Source: UPXZ01 sp049840795
GTDB lineage: Bacteria > Bacteroidota > Bacteroidia > Bacteroidales > Paludibacteraceae
NCBI GenBank assembly: GCA_049840795.1
Contig: JASGJK010000010.1
Coordinates: 1-64,000, forward strand
DNA length: 64,000 nt
Direction of reading: 5' to 3'
Below are positions 34,061 through 44,261 of this stretch, one piece after another. The position numbers and the translations under genes were made by a program. The notes under the pieces were generated by a model that was not told where the DNA came from, did not search any database, and saw only the letters and a program-made list of their open reading frames with translations. Each line of letters starts with the position of its first letter. Position 1 is the first letter of the stretch.

Positions 34061-37000
34061 TTATTTGATCAGTTTCAATACTTCTCTACTGCATTGAAGC
34101 AGATAATTCCCTTTTGGAAGTGACCGCACATCAATGCGATTATCTCCCGGTTTTAATTGGGTATTTATTACGCATTGACCAGAGATATTAAATATCTTCA
34201 TTGTTTGATTCTTTTCAGATTTCACAATAATGTATTCGGTAAACGGATTAGGATAAATGCTCAATTGCAATTTATTGTTGTTTAAACCCGTTGATATGTC
34301 GATAGTGTATTGTATGTGTAAATTTGTATCAGCATTTACTGTTGTAACTACTGCGTCATCCACACCCGATAGCCAAGAAGAAACATAACCCGCTTTCTCT
34401 ATTTTAGGGAGATCTCCATTGGTGTAAAGAGAGTCAGATTCAGTATCTAAGTTATTTGTAAAAGTCACTTTATAGACAGGATATCCACCTAATACCGGTA
34501 AAGCATCTGTATTTATTTCCTGACCGAAAGCACTACCGAGTAGCCATGTCACTTCCCCTGAGGCAAATTGAGACGCAGTTTTTACTACGGCATCAGTATA
34601 GGTATTTCCCAGCGTATAAACATTATTGAGGGTTCCGAGAGAAGTATTTGCTATGGCGTAGCTCTTTACAGTGCCGGCATTATATGCATTGGTAATAGAT
34701 CCAGCAGCTGTAATAGATGCGGAGATGCCTGCCACGGCTGTTCCAGCGGTAGTCACGGTACCTGTATTGAAAGCATTGATGATTGGCGTTGCATCTGAGC
34801 GACCGATAATACCTCCGGCATTATTTGTGGTTGCGGAAATGTTACCACTATTAAAGATTCTGTTAATCACAGCGGAAGCGCTGGTAGCTACGCATCCCGC
34901 AATTCCTCCGGCGTAAGTATCTAAAGAGGTTATGTCTCCACTATTTGAACAATCCAGAATCTGGAGCATTGCATTTGGCGAATATCCTAATATTCCACCC
35001 ACAAATCGGTAACCGTTCACGATTGCTTTATTATGACAATTACTGATTGTGGAGCCTCCGGCTGAGTATGCAACAATGCCTGCCACATAACCACCAGTAC
35101 CGGTAACGTTAACGGCGCCTTCTACGGTTAAGTTGCTCAGGGTGGTAGCATTAATATATCCAAACAGTCCCTGATAACTAGCTGTTGAATTAATGTGCAA
35201 TTGTTTCACTGTATGATTATTCCCATTGAAAATGCCTTTGTATTGGTATGCTGTGGTACTTGCTCCAATCGGTGTCCAGGCATAGTTGCCAAGCTCAATA
35301 TCATTGACTAAAACAGCATTCAGAGCATTGTTCCCTTGTAGAGTTTGATAGGATAACCAAGCTAACTCGTAACCGTTAGTAATTTTGTAATATCCCAACA
35401 TGTTCTCGAAAATACCTCCTTCTGTATCCGACTCTTCGGCAGTTACCTGCGCCGGACTTTCAATGTGTGTTCCGTCCCAACCTTTGTCGCTTGTTGCGAT
35501 GGGCAACATACTAACCGGAATAGTTACAACTCCTTGTCCTGCTACAATGTTGAACGTTCCCATGGCTGTCTGATAGCCTTTTATAGAGATTTCGTAGGTA
35601 TAGTTGGTGCGAGGTCTGGCAATGTATTGTCCCTCGCTATTAGCGGTTATTATTTCCTTTGCACTACTTTTAACTGTGATTGTAGCGCCCTCAATGAAAT
35701 TGGTAAAATAAACGCCGTCAGTTAGTGCTTCGACCGGAATAGCCACATTAGGTATTGACCCAAAATAACCGACACGAACTTCTGCTGTAAAATTAGGTGC
35801 AACTCCCGATACGGTAGAAATAGAACGGTGTTTTCCCTGAAGAGAGCCAAAACCGTTTACCTGTATTGCTCCGTTTTGAAGTAAATAGTCTTCTTGCGGA
35901 TTCCAATCAGATGGGATGGTTACTTTTACAAGTTGAGCTGCCGGAGCACCGCCAAAAGTATATTGATTAGCGCCGCCAACAATAGTTGTACTGTTAGGAG
36001 TATTGTTGTAAAGTACTGCCGCTGCCTGATTGTAGATTCCTGCCAATTTATTGGCTGGGTGGAAGAACCCGTGAAATTGTATGTATGCTTCCTCTCCGGG
36101 CAAAATTGGTTGCCCCGGTCTTGTGTTATTCGCAATCGTATAACCACAGGGCTTAGCTCTTAATACCTGATATTTGGACACACCACTTGTTGATGTCACT
36201 TTTACAATATTGCTACCGAAAGTGAGTAGTACTGTATAACTACCATCAGCGTTCGCAGTTATAGGTGTGAATCCTGTATAATTAGCGCTATGCGCTCCAA
36301 TTGTAGGGTTTGCGATGCTTACAGAAGCCACACCTTCGGGTTTGAAGTTATAACGGTAACCTATTGAATCTTCATGATAATAAAAAACATCAAATTCGGC
36401 GTCAACCTTTCCACCATTGGGCAGATTTTCCCGAATGAGCATATTGGTATTAATAGAGGTATCATCACTTGTACCTACCGAAACCACAAACGTACCTGTG
36501 TTTTCAGGCCATATAGCACCCCAAAAAGACCCGTAGTAAAATGGAAGCGTAGTGTTGGCTGATGCGGTGTATTTATGTGAAAGCATTGAAACAGCGTCAT
36601 AGGTAACTTGTACGATGGCAGTTCCGTTGCCAACTGCGGTTATTAATCCTTTGTTGTCAATGGTTATAACATTATTATCAGGCTGTCCGTTTTCATTCAG
36701 GACTTTATAATGAAAATCCGGTTCAATAAAATAGTTGTTGCAACAATCGTCAGTAAGTTGCCACGAGCGAAGAGCCAAAATAGATCGCACACTACCCAGC
36801 GTAAGTTTTAAATAACCCTGTGCATTAATATTCATCAGAATATCGCCCACATTTGCGCCTCCGTTACTTGCCGGATTATGGTCAATAGAATCGGGACGAT
36901 AAGCATCGAGCATTGCTTCGGTAATTTCTATGGAATTTGTATATGAATTACGCGTAAATTTGCCTGCATTGGTAATTTTACCCGATTGTGATACCCGGTA

Positions 37001-37762
37001 GTTGTAGTTGATACTACTGCCTGTGCCAAGCAGAAATTGATAAGTTGTTTTGCCGTTTTCAGTGGTTTGTCCAATAGGTTCTTTTTCTGGGAAAGGGATA
37101 TAATGAAGCCCTCCGGTACCTTGAGTCACGGCACCCATTTTTTCACCAACAAATAAATTTGCGTTTTGCGGTACTGTAAAGTTAAAAATAGAACCTTGCA
37201 TCGCTGCGCCTTGGGCTGTGACAGAACTCGCTGTAACTGTACCAAACAATCCGGTTTTCATATATTTTTCGCCATCAACTAAAGCTGTGTGCGAAGCACT
37301 CGGAATGATATTTATAAAATAACTATCCCCCACGAACATAGGGAAGGTTATACGGTTTGCCGTGGTTGATGTTCCCGCAGTTACGGTACGTACCGCCCCT
37401 TCTTTGCCAACGGATCGATATTCCAGTGTGTAATCTGTTCCCAGTGTCCAACCCGTATTTGTTGCTCCTGCAGTAACGGTAACAATGTTGAAACTTTGTG
37501 TTTCGGCATCATTTACTTCAATTTCAATTGTTCCGTTAGAAATGCCATTGGTGTTAATTGCATTCAAAATATACGTTCCGGTATTTGCATTGAATGAATA
37601 TACATAATTTGCAGGTGTACCTACATCGACCGACGTTCCAGTGCTTTTATTCGCGAACGTCATTGTTGTACTAATACTGTTCATGGTTATGGTCACATTG
37701 GCACCAAAGGTACTTAATGCAATTAAACACAAGAATAGTAATGATAAGTAACTCTTTTTCAT
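34061..37762 (-). CDS. Giant T9SS-sorted surface protein with BIG2-like and GLUG-like repeats
   Basis: 1233 residues with signal peptide (MKKSYLSLLFLCLIALSTFG). The middle has a BIG2-type unit (ITIDNKGLITAVGNGTAIVQ, residues about 370-390) and PEGA-like segments (YEISIKGYQTAMGTFNIVAG). From about residue 800 it has GLUG-type repeats, e.g. YKGIFNGNNHTVKQLHI, GLFGYINATTLSNLTVEGAV, AGIVAYSAGGSTISNCHNKA and GGILGYSPNAMLQILDCSNS. It ends in a type A sorting domain (LSIYPNPFTEYIIVKSE, GDNRIDVRSLPKGNYLLQC). Last gene of cobalamin locus II. A role in cobamide capture is suggested by position only. Confidence 0.78.
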   Translation of the reverse strand: MKKSYLSLLFLCLIALSTFGANVTITMNSISTTMTFANKSTGTSVDVGTPANYVYSFNANTGTYILNAINTNGISNGTIEIEVNDAETQSFNIVTVTAGATNTGWTLGTDYTLEYRSVGKEGAVRTVTAGTSTTANRITFPMFVGDSYFINIIPSASHTALVDGEKYMKTGLFGTVTASSVTAQGAAMQGSIFNFTVPQNANLFVGEKMGAVTQGTGGLHYIPFPEKEPIGQTTENGKTTYQFLLGTGSSINYNYRVSQSGKITNAGKFTRNSYTNSIEITEAMLDAYRPDSIDHNPASNGGANVGDILMNINAQGYLKLTLGSVRSILALRSWQLTDDCCNNYFIEPDFHYKVLNENGQPDNNVITIDNKGLITAVGNGTAIVQVTYDAVSMLSHKYTASANTTLPFYYGSFWGAIWPENTGTFVVSVGTSDDTSINTNMLIRENLPNGGKVDAEFDVFYYHEDSIGYRYNFKPEGVASVSIANPTIGAHSANYTGFTPITANADGSYTVLLTFGSNIVKVTSTSGVSKYQVLRAKPCGYTIANNTRPGQPILPGEEAYIQFHGFFHPANKLAGIYNQAAAVLYNNTPNSTTIVGGANQYTFGGAPAAQLVKVTIPSDWNPQEDYLLQNGAIQVNGFGSLQGKHRSISTVSGVAPNFTAEVRVGYFGSIPNVAIPVEALTDGVYFTNFIEGATITVKSSAKEIITANSEGQYIARPRTNYTYEISIKGYQTAMGTFNIVAGQGVVTIPVSMLPIATSDKGWDGTHIESPAQVTAEESDTEGGIFENMLGYYKITNGYELAWLSYQTLQGNNALNAVLVNDIELGNYAWTPIGASTTAYQYKGIFNGNNHTVKQLHINSTASYQGLFGYINATTLSNLTVEGAVNVTGTGGYVAGIVAYSAGGSTISNCHNKAIVNGYRFVGGILGYSPNAMLQILDCSNSGDITSLDTYAGGIAGCVATSASAVINRIFNSGNISATTNNAGGIIGRSDATPIINAFNTGTVTTAGTAVAGISASITAAGSITNAYNAGTVKSYAIANTSLGTLNNVYTLGNTYTDAVVKTASQFASGEVTWLLGSAFGQEINTDALPVLGGYPVYKVTFTNNLDTESDSLYTNGDLPKIEKAGYVSSWLSGVDDAVVTTVNADTNLHIQYTIDISTGLNNNKLQLSIYPNPFTEYIIVKSEKNQTMKIFNISGQCVINTQLKPGDNRIDVRSLPKGNYLLQCSREVLKLIK

Positions 37763-37790
37763 TTTTCTTGTTTTTTTGAATATTGATAAT

Positions 37791-39440
37791 TTATTGTTTA
37801 ATAATTTTTTGAGTAAATTGTCCGGCTTTCAGTATATATATTCCTTTCTGTAATTGCGAAATATTAATACTGAATATTCCGTTTGTCGGAATTTGGTAGT
37901 TATACAGTAATTGACCATTTATTGCATAAAGTTGCAAGTGTGAAGCGCGCAGGTTTTCAACCATAATATAATTATTTGTATAATTGATTAAAACAGATTT
38001 ATCCCCCTCAAAAATACCGGTCGATATGTTCTTTGTTTTTAAATTGACAACAGCCTTCGCTGATTTGTTCCCCGCTGCGTCGCGTGCTTCTACTTCTACC
38101 AAATAATCTGTATTGGCATCCAATCCGGTAAGTGTATAACTGGTTGTGTAAACCCGTTTCTGACGTTCTCCGTTGAGATAAATGTGATATTCGGTTACGG
38201 CAACATTGTCGGAAGAAGCATCCCACGTAAGTGATATAGTGTATTGTGTGCTTGTCCCGGTCAGGTTTACAGGGATTATTGGAGCTGTTTCGTCAGTTGT
38301 TTGAGCAGCCATCAAGGCTTTCTCCGAAAGGGTATTATTGTTGGCAACAGCTTCTACTTCAATTTTATAGCTTGTATATGGTTGGAGCTGAGAAAAAGTA
38401 TATTCTGTATTTTCTACAAATGTTTTGAATAATCCATTCAGATAAAGATTGTATCCCTTTACACCCACGGAGCTGGTTGAAGCAGTCCACGAACATTTGA
38501 TGGTCGTTTCTGTTGGAGTGGCTGACAATCCGGTTGGGCGCGAAGGGGTTGTTGTTGCAGCTAAGGATTCTACTTGTAATTTATCCATACAAAAATAAAC
38601 AGCTGTATTTGGTCCGTAAATAGGATCGGCGTCAGTGGTTTCCATTGTAAAATAAATACCACTTACTGTTCCAAGAGCAGATAAATCTACCCATTCCCAA
38701 TCGGGACTCTGTTGAAGCTCTCCATTTTTGAATTCGGCAAGTATGTGTTCTACTGCAATACCAACATCTTCTCCTTTTTCGTTGAATCCGTGGATAAACA
38801 GCTTAAAATAGTCGCCTTCGTCAAAGGGACGCGCAAAACCGTCGCCGTGGATATTGCCGTAATATGGCCAAGGATGGTTGTTAATATAAATACCCACCGG
38901 TTTGTATTGTTTTCCGTCCTTAAATTTTACATGTAAACAAGGTTCTCCGTTATTGTAAATTTCCTGATAATAACCCCAATAAGCTACTAAATACGGATTT
39001 CCTTTCTGTACAAGTACTTTACCTGATTCATCAGTCATTACTTTGCCATTTGCATCAGTTTTTATTCCTCCGCCCGCCATACAGCCCCATTGTTCAGCTA
39101 CCCACGACTGAGAACTTCCGGCTTCACCGTAGTCGGTATTATCTCCGCTTGTGCAGTAGGTAAAGCCATCCCAATAGGACATTCCACCACCAACATCGCC
39201 TCCACCAAATGCACCGGGAATATGTGTCAGTGAAAATAAACCGAACTCTATATGCCGGTATTTTTCGGAGGTGTTATAGGTTTCAGTCCAATAGCCTTTT
39301 TCGTTTAAGGTAATTTGAGGTGGATTGGTCGGTTTACTTAAATCGAGTGTAATGATGTTGTTTTGTTGAGCCGTAATTATTTGGCTTAACAACAAGGTAA
39401 ATAGAAGTATTAAACTTCTTAGTTGTAATTTTCTATTCAT
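37791..39440 (-). CDS. DUF4465 surface protein with two FN3 domains and T9SS domain
   Basis: 549 residues. Signal peptide ends ITAQ. Residues 25-295 are a DUF4465 domain (FGGGDVGGGMSYWDGFTYC, GNPYLVAYWGYYQ, PVGIYINNHPWPYYGNIHGD, IYFTMETTDADPIYGPNTAV). Two fibronectin type III repeats follow (PTGLSATPTETTIKCSWTAS; PVNLTGTSTQYTISLTWDAS), then a C-terminal sorting segment ending KGIYILKAGQF. DUF4465 genes are common in Bacteroidota cobalamin loci, and some surface proteins of such loci (BtuH type) bind B12; equating this one with BtuH is inference. Overlaps the upstream gene by 4 bp. Confidence 0.8.
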   Translation of the reverse strand: MNRKLQLRSLILLFTLLLSQIITAQQNNIITLDLSKPTNPPQITLNEKGYWTETYNTSEKYRHIEFGLFSLTHIPGAFGGGDVGGGMSYWDGFTYCTSGDNTDYGEAGSSQSWVAEQWGCMAGGGIKTDANGKVMTDESGKVLVQKGNPYLVAYWGYYQEIYNNGEPCLHVKFKDGKQYKPVGIYINNHPWPYYGNIHGDGFARPFDEGDYFKLFIHGFNEKGEDVGIAVEHILAEFKNGELQQSPDWEWVDLSALGTVSGIYFTMETTDADPIYGPNTAVYFCMDKLQVESLAATTTPSRPTGLSATPTETTIKCSWTASTSSVGVKGYNLYLNGLFKTFVENTEYTFSQLQPYTSYKIEVEAVANNNTLSEKALMAAQTTDETAPIIPVNLTGTSTQYTISLTWDASSDNVAVTEYHIYLNGERQKRVYTTSYTLTGLDANTDYLVEVEARDAAGNKSAKAVVNLKTKNISTGIFEGDKSVLINYTNNYIMVENLRASHLQLYAINGQLLYNYQIPTNGIFSINISQLQKGIYILKAGQFTQKIIKQ

Positions 39441-40896
39441 AATATATTGATTTTTATTGTTTTAGTTGATTTTTTTGTTGTAATTTTCAATAGATAAATT
39501 CCTTTAGAGAAGTAATAATTGATTTGTTCGTTGTTCGTTGGGCACAGAAATTGAACGACTGTAGCTCCATTGGTAGCAATAAGACTACATTGACTGTTTT
39601 CAAAGCCCGATAAGTATAATATCCCGTTATGATAATAGGCTTTTTGAGAACTTTCGCGTGGGGTTTCCACAGCACTCGTATGGCGGACTATCACTTCGCA
39701 AGTTGCCACTAAATAGCCATCGTTGGTTATTGCGCGGATTACCGCATCTCCTTCGGCAACTCCCGTTACATATCCATTGGTAACGGTAACAATTGCGGTG
39801 TTACTACTTTTCCACGTAATTTGTTTGTTGGTAGCATTTTCAGGAACTATTGTAGCTGTTAAGAGCACTGTTTCCAAGGGTTTTAAAGAAATCTGAGTGT
39901 GATTCAACCCTATATTTTGTACAAATATGGGAACGGAGATTTCCTGTCCCTGTACATGCAGGTCAATGGCACCCATAATCTCAGTAGAAGTTTCGCCCAG
40001 CCATCCGCAGTACTGATTAACGCCGGTATGCACTTTTATAAAATGAATGCCGGGAAGCTGAACGGGATTTCCCTGTTGATCTACAGCCCATTCAATGTTG
40101 AAGTTGGAACGGTCGTCGGTATTCGGTTGATTATCCACATATCCCCAATGATAGGCATATTGCACATAGTAAGTACCTGTACCACTTTCGTCCACATAAT
40201 TATTGGCAAGTTTGGTGCCTTCAAATACAAGGCTGTCAGCATCTAACCACAAGGGATAATACGATTGATTATGAAAAGTATTCCTATAAACATATCCTTT
40301 CGTTCCCTGATTACTTTTCCAGCGGATATAAGTGGTATCGTTCAGATACGGATAACTGTTATCAGGCGTACGGACTTTGTTTTCATTGGGTTTGAAATAA
40401 GTTAGCCGATAGTTTTTAATAGTTTGGGATTTATTATACTCACTTCCGGCTAATTCGTACCAGGCGTCGTCCGGTTTCCCGTTTCCGTTCGCATCGTATG
40501 ACACCATTACAATACCCGGTTCACAACTTCCACCTTCTTTCGAAGCTTCACCATTAGGATTGGCAGCGGCATAAAAAGCATTTGCCAGAACTTTGAAATC
40601 GTATTTACCGGGTTTGTTTTCTACCATGTGGTCGAAACCAAACACAATGTAGCCACCGTAGCCACCGAGTGAAACAAGTATTTGCTCATTGTCAGCAATA
40701 CACTCTTCAGCTTTCAGGCGCATATCGTTCTTCGTATCGCCTGTTTCGTATTCTGGCAATTCGTTGACAAATTGCCCGGTGCCGGCATGTATTCATACAC
40801 TTTATAAATATAAGGAGAAGCCCCTCTAATCTCCCCAAAGGGGAGACTTAAAGACAAGGCAAAGAGCAAAGAATAAAGAGTAACTATTTTCTTCAT
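39437..40896 (-). pseudogene. Cobalamin-locus surface protein with BIG2 and T9SS domains, frameshifted
   Basis: From ATG 40896 the frame gives MKKIVTLYSLLFALSL, a stretch coded by a palindromic repeat (SLPFGEIRGAS), then PYIYKVYEYMPAPG. A missing C at about 40778 shifts the frame; the rest reads FVNELPEYETGDTKNDM and runs to 39437. The body (LVSLGGYGGYIVFGFDH, YDFKVLANAFYAAAN, DANGNGKPDDAWYELAGSE) is a conserved surface-protein domain of B12 loci. A BIG2 unit (ITWKSSNTAIVTVTNGYVTG) and a C-terminal sorting segment (KGIYLLKITTKKSTKTIKI) follow. Start 12 bp after btuG of locus II. Confidence 0.8.
40820..40849 (+). repeat. C-rich palindromic repeat inside a signal-peptide region
   Basis: CCCCTCTAATCTCCCC-AAA-GGGGAG: the family layout of a CCCC-TAAT head followed by a CCCC/GGGG hairpin. 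It is in frame in the gene starting at 40896 and codes SLPFGEIRGAS on the minus strand. Confidence 0.75.
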
Positions 40897-40908
40897 ATAA
40901 TCGTATGT

Positions 40909-42106
40909 TTAATTTTCATTTTTATTTTTTCCAAGAAATACAAAATGTGCTGGGATATCTCCTGTGGTAACACTCCATTTTTTCTTTCCATCTTTGCCAA
41001 AGCAATACAATGTCCCGGGTGAAACATAGTTTTTGGCATCAGTTACATAAATGTCTTTAGTAATGGGATTTACCATAATGCCATAAGGAATTTTAATCTT
41101 TGTTTCCGTTCCGTCTGTTATAAAGTTTCGGGTTACGATTTGCTTTTTTGCTACGTCCACAATACCATAAGTAATCACATTGCCCATATTGATATAACTC
41201 CATTCGGTACTGTAGATATACAGTGAATCGCCATCTAAATGGAAATTGGAAACAGCTATATTGAGAGAATCCACCAACTTATCGGTTTCGGTATTGATCC
41301 AATACAAACGGGAAGGAATGCTGTAATAATCGCCACGTGAACTTACCCACAGGTTGCCGTGCTTATCGGCGCGCAAACGATGTAAGTTAATAGCAACAGG
41401 GATACGCGCTATTTCTTTTAAAAGATTCAATATCAATAACTGATACTGTTTTTTCGTAATTTGGAAACATATATCCTCCGGAATTTGCTACGTAAATTTT
41501 TTTATTTACGATTTCTATTTCGTCGGGCTGAAATCCTACCAGACAACGATCTACCACTTGTAAGGTTGCGGTATCTACTTTGGCCACATAGCCCAGTTGC
41601 TCGTAGTTTGGATTCAGTTCCACCGGGCCTGCATAAGAGGTAACGTAAGCAAAACCCTTGTAAAAACGAATGTATCGGCAGTTGGGAATGTTTATTTGTC
41701 CGGTTTTTTTGGCTGTGTATTTATCCATCACATCTATTTTGTTGGAGCAATTGATCACAGCGTAAAGTTTACTTCCATAAATCTTTATATCATTGCCTAC
41801 ATCGCCCATTTCTTTGGGAACCGTGGGGTTGGCTGCTCCAAAGATATTCCGCGTATATATTCCTTTTTCATAATCATAGTAATCAAGGGTGGACTTATTA
41901 CTTCCCATATTCCCTTCGTTGAGCAAATAAAAACCCTGTATATTTGTATATTCGGGTATTGAGGTTTGAATTTTGTCTGGCTCATAAATTTCCACTTCTT
42001 CGCGACAGGAAGAAAGTACCCCTAATCCCCCCAATAGGGGAACTAAGAAGATGTAACGTAAGAGTATTGTTGTTTTTTGTATTAAGTTTTGTAATATTTG
42101 ATTCAT
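40909..42106 (-). pseudogene. btuG: BtuG-like lipoprotein of locus II, frameshifted
   Basis: Second propeller lipoprotein. N-terminal frame 42106-41387: the hydrophobic core of the signal peptide is coded by a palindromic repeat (PLLGGLGVLS) and ends in lipobox LSSC. Blades: FYLLNEGNMGSNKSTLDYYD, IKIYGSKLYAVINCSNKIDV, GFQPDEIEIVNKKIYVANSG, KTVSVIDIESFK. One extra A in the AAAA run near 41417-41420 shifts the frame; it continues EIARIPVAINLHRLRADKHG to AHFVFLGKNKNEN. Same blade motifs as locus I BtuG and 30 bp after btuB. A single homopolymer indel separates it from a whole gene. Confidence 0.83.
42016..42044 (+). repeat. C-rich palindromic repeat in the btuG (locus II) signal peptide
   Basis: ACCCCTAATCCCCCC-AAT-AGGGG. 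On the minus strand it is in frame and codes PLLGGLGVL just before the lipobox cysteine, so it has become the hydrophobic core of the signal peptide. Confidence 0.8.
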
Positions 42107-42150
42107 TGTATCTATATTGAATCTATTTTTTCATTGTTATTCTTTTCTAT

Positions 42151-42176
42151 GTCCCCTTTGGGGGATATAGGGGGCT
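42151..42176 (-). repeat. C-rich palindromic repeat at the btuB (locus II) stop
   Basis: On the minus strand GCCCCCTATATCCCCC-AAA-GGGG. It follows the terminal KVEIK strand of the receptor, so its normal stop is lost and the frame is extended by APYIPQRGHRKE. Confidence 0.75.
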
Positions 42177-42294
42177 TTAATTTCCACTTTTAAAATAAGC
42201 TTATAATTTCTTCCGGGCATAGGATAATTAAGTACTACATCAGAACATTGATTAAGTATGTTATTCACCTCAACTGATATTCGTACTGTTCTAC

Positions 42295-42322
42295 ACACCC
42301 CCTTTAGGAGGCATTGGGGGTA
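42295..42322 (-). repeat. C-rich palindromic repeat inside btuB (locus II)
   Basis: On the minus strand ACCCCCAATGCCTCC-TAAA-GGGGGT. It interrupts the barrel between LNKTFI and VRISVEVNN and adds PPMPPKGGV and a stop. Confidence 0.75.
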
Positions 42323-44261
42323 TAAATGTTTTGTTTAGGGCTAAATCGTGTGTATACCAGGGTTGTTTGTGATTAGCGCGTATGTTGGACGAGTTGTGAT
42401 AGCGTTCGCCAACATATATAAAGCTGTAATTGAAATCCCATGTTTTGTAATTAACACGCATAACCGCCGAACCGCTATGCCATGGAATATAGGCAATCTG
42501 GCGACCATAAGTCCCGCCATAAGGGTTATTATCTTCGGGGTTAGAAAAGTCCTGTGCTTTCTGAAAAAGTATAATTCAGGTTGACGCTTAATTGTATATC
42601 ATTCGGTAAACGCATTATGATCTGCCCTGAAAAATCGACACCACGAATTTCCACATAACCAAGGTTTATTATCATCCACCGGTACTGCCCATTTCCTTTA
42701 GGCACGGCAATGATTTTATCGGTGACTTCGTTGTAATAAGCATCAGTTTTTATTAAAATTGAGCTGACAAATCCCATCTGGTATTGTTTATCGTACTGAA
42801 AACCTAAATTGTATTGATTGGTATATTCAGGTTTTAAAGAAATATTGCCAATGTCAGTATAATACAAATCATTAAATGTAGGCATCCGGAATATACGTTT
42901 GTAAAAAGCCCGATATTGAAAGGAGTGTTTTTCAATGGTTTGTACGAAAGAAAAAACGCCGGGGTGTATTCCACTTTATTATTGGGCATTCCGGTTTGAG
43001 CATTCGGGAGTAATTCGCCAGTACCGTGATTTATGCGGGTGACATTCTCGAAAACAAATGTGCCGAGCAGACTTGCCTGACCTTTGAGTTTCTGCCACTC
43101 AAAAGCGGTGGCTAAAGCTACCAACACTGTATTTCTTTTAGGATAAACAAAATCCTGTAAGCTTGCATCAAGAATATTCCACTGATAATCAACCGACAAA
43201 GCGGCATCCCATTTTGACAAAATATGATATTGATTGGCTGCCGAAATATAGATTTCCTGTTGTACAAAAGTATTGTCAATGTATAACAGAGTAGTATCCG
43301 GATTCAGGTATCGCATATAATCGTTGGCATATTTGGCATTCAATAACAACTCATACCCATTGGTAATTTGTTTTTGAAAACTGCCTTGTGCAAAGAAGTT
43401 CCTGTCCCACTGACGTTGTGAGCGTTTCCATATATTATTCACTATTGCACCCGGAATACCTTTTTCGGAATCATAAAAATAAGCTTTGGCATTCCATTTT
43501 CCACCATCCATGTACCCATTCAGTCCACCTTCAATACGCAAAGCCTCCACATCACCATTTTGACGTACGGCAGTTGTATCCCATGCCGTCGTTCCATCCT
43601 GATACACTTTCTGGTAACGAAACTTATATTTCCCGGTGGCATATGTATATTCGGCATTGAACGAAGAACTGATATTTTCGGATAGTTTTTGCTCCCATAA
43701 CACCGAAGGATTGATTAGCCCGAATGAGCCTGTGCGAATATGAGAAATTACATTTGTATTTTTCCCTTTGGCAAAAACAGGACGGCGTGTGCGCAGATAA
43801 ATGGTTCCTGCCGAGCCAAAGTCTTTAGCCGATTGGAATATCTCGCTTTTCTGACCATTATAAAGTGATATTTCTTCAATATTGTCCAATGGAAAATTTC
43901 CCCAAATCAATTTGTCCGTTTTGGGCATTACCGAGTTGAATACCATCATAAAACACACCCATGTGACTTCGTCCCCATACTGCGGATATCCACGGTTTTT
44001 AATCCACCGATACCACCATAATCCTCAATTTGTACGCCTGCAAAATAACGAATGGCATCGGCTACCGAACACTGTTCAACGCTTCCAATTCCTTTCCGGA
44101 TAGTTTTTGCGAGGGAATAACCTCTTTGTAACGGTTGGAAATGATTTCTACATCTTTTAATTGTTGAATGCTGTCGAGTTTGTTTTGTGAAAACAACGTA
44201 TTAAATAAGCATCCAGCAAATAAAAATATCATTGCTAAATATGTCCGGTATCTGAATATCA

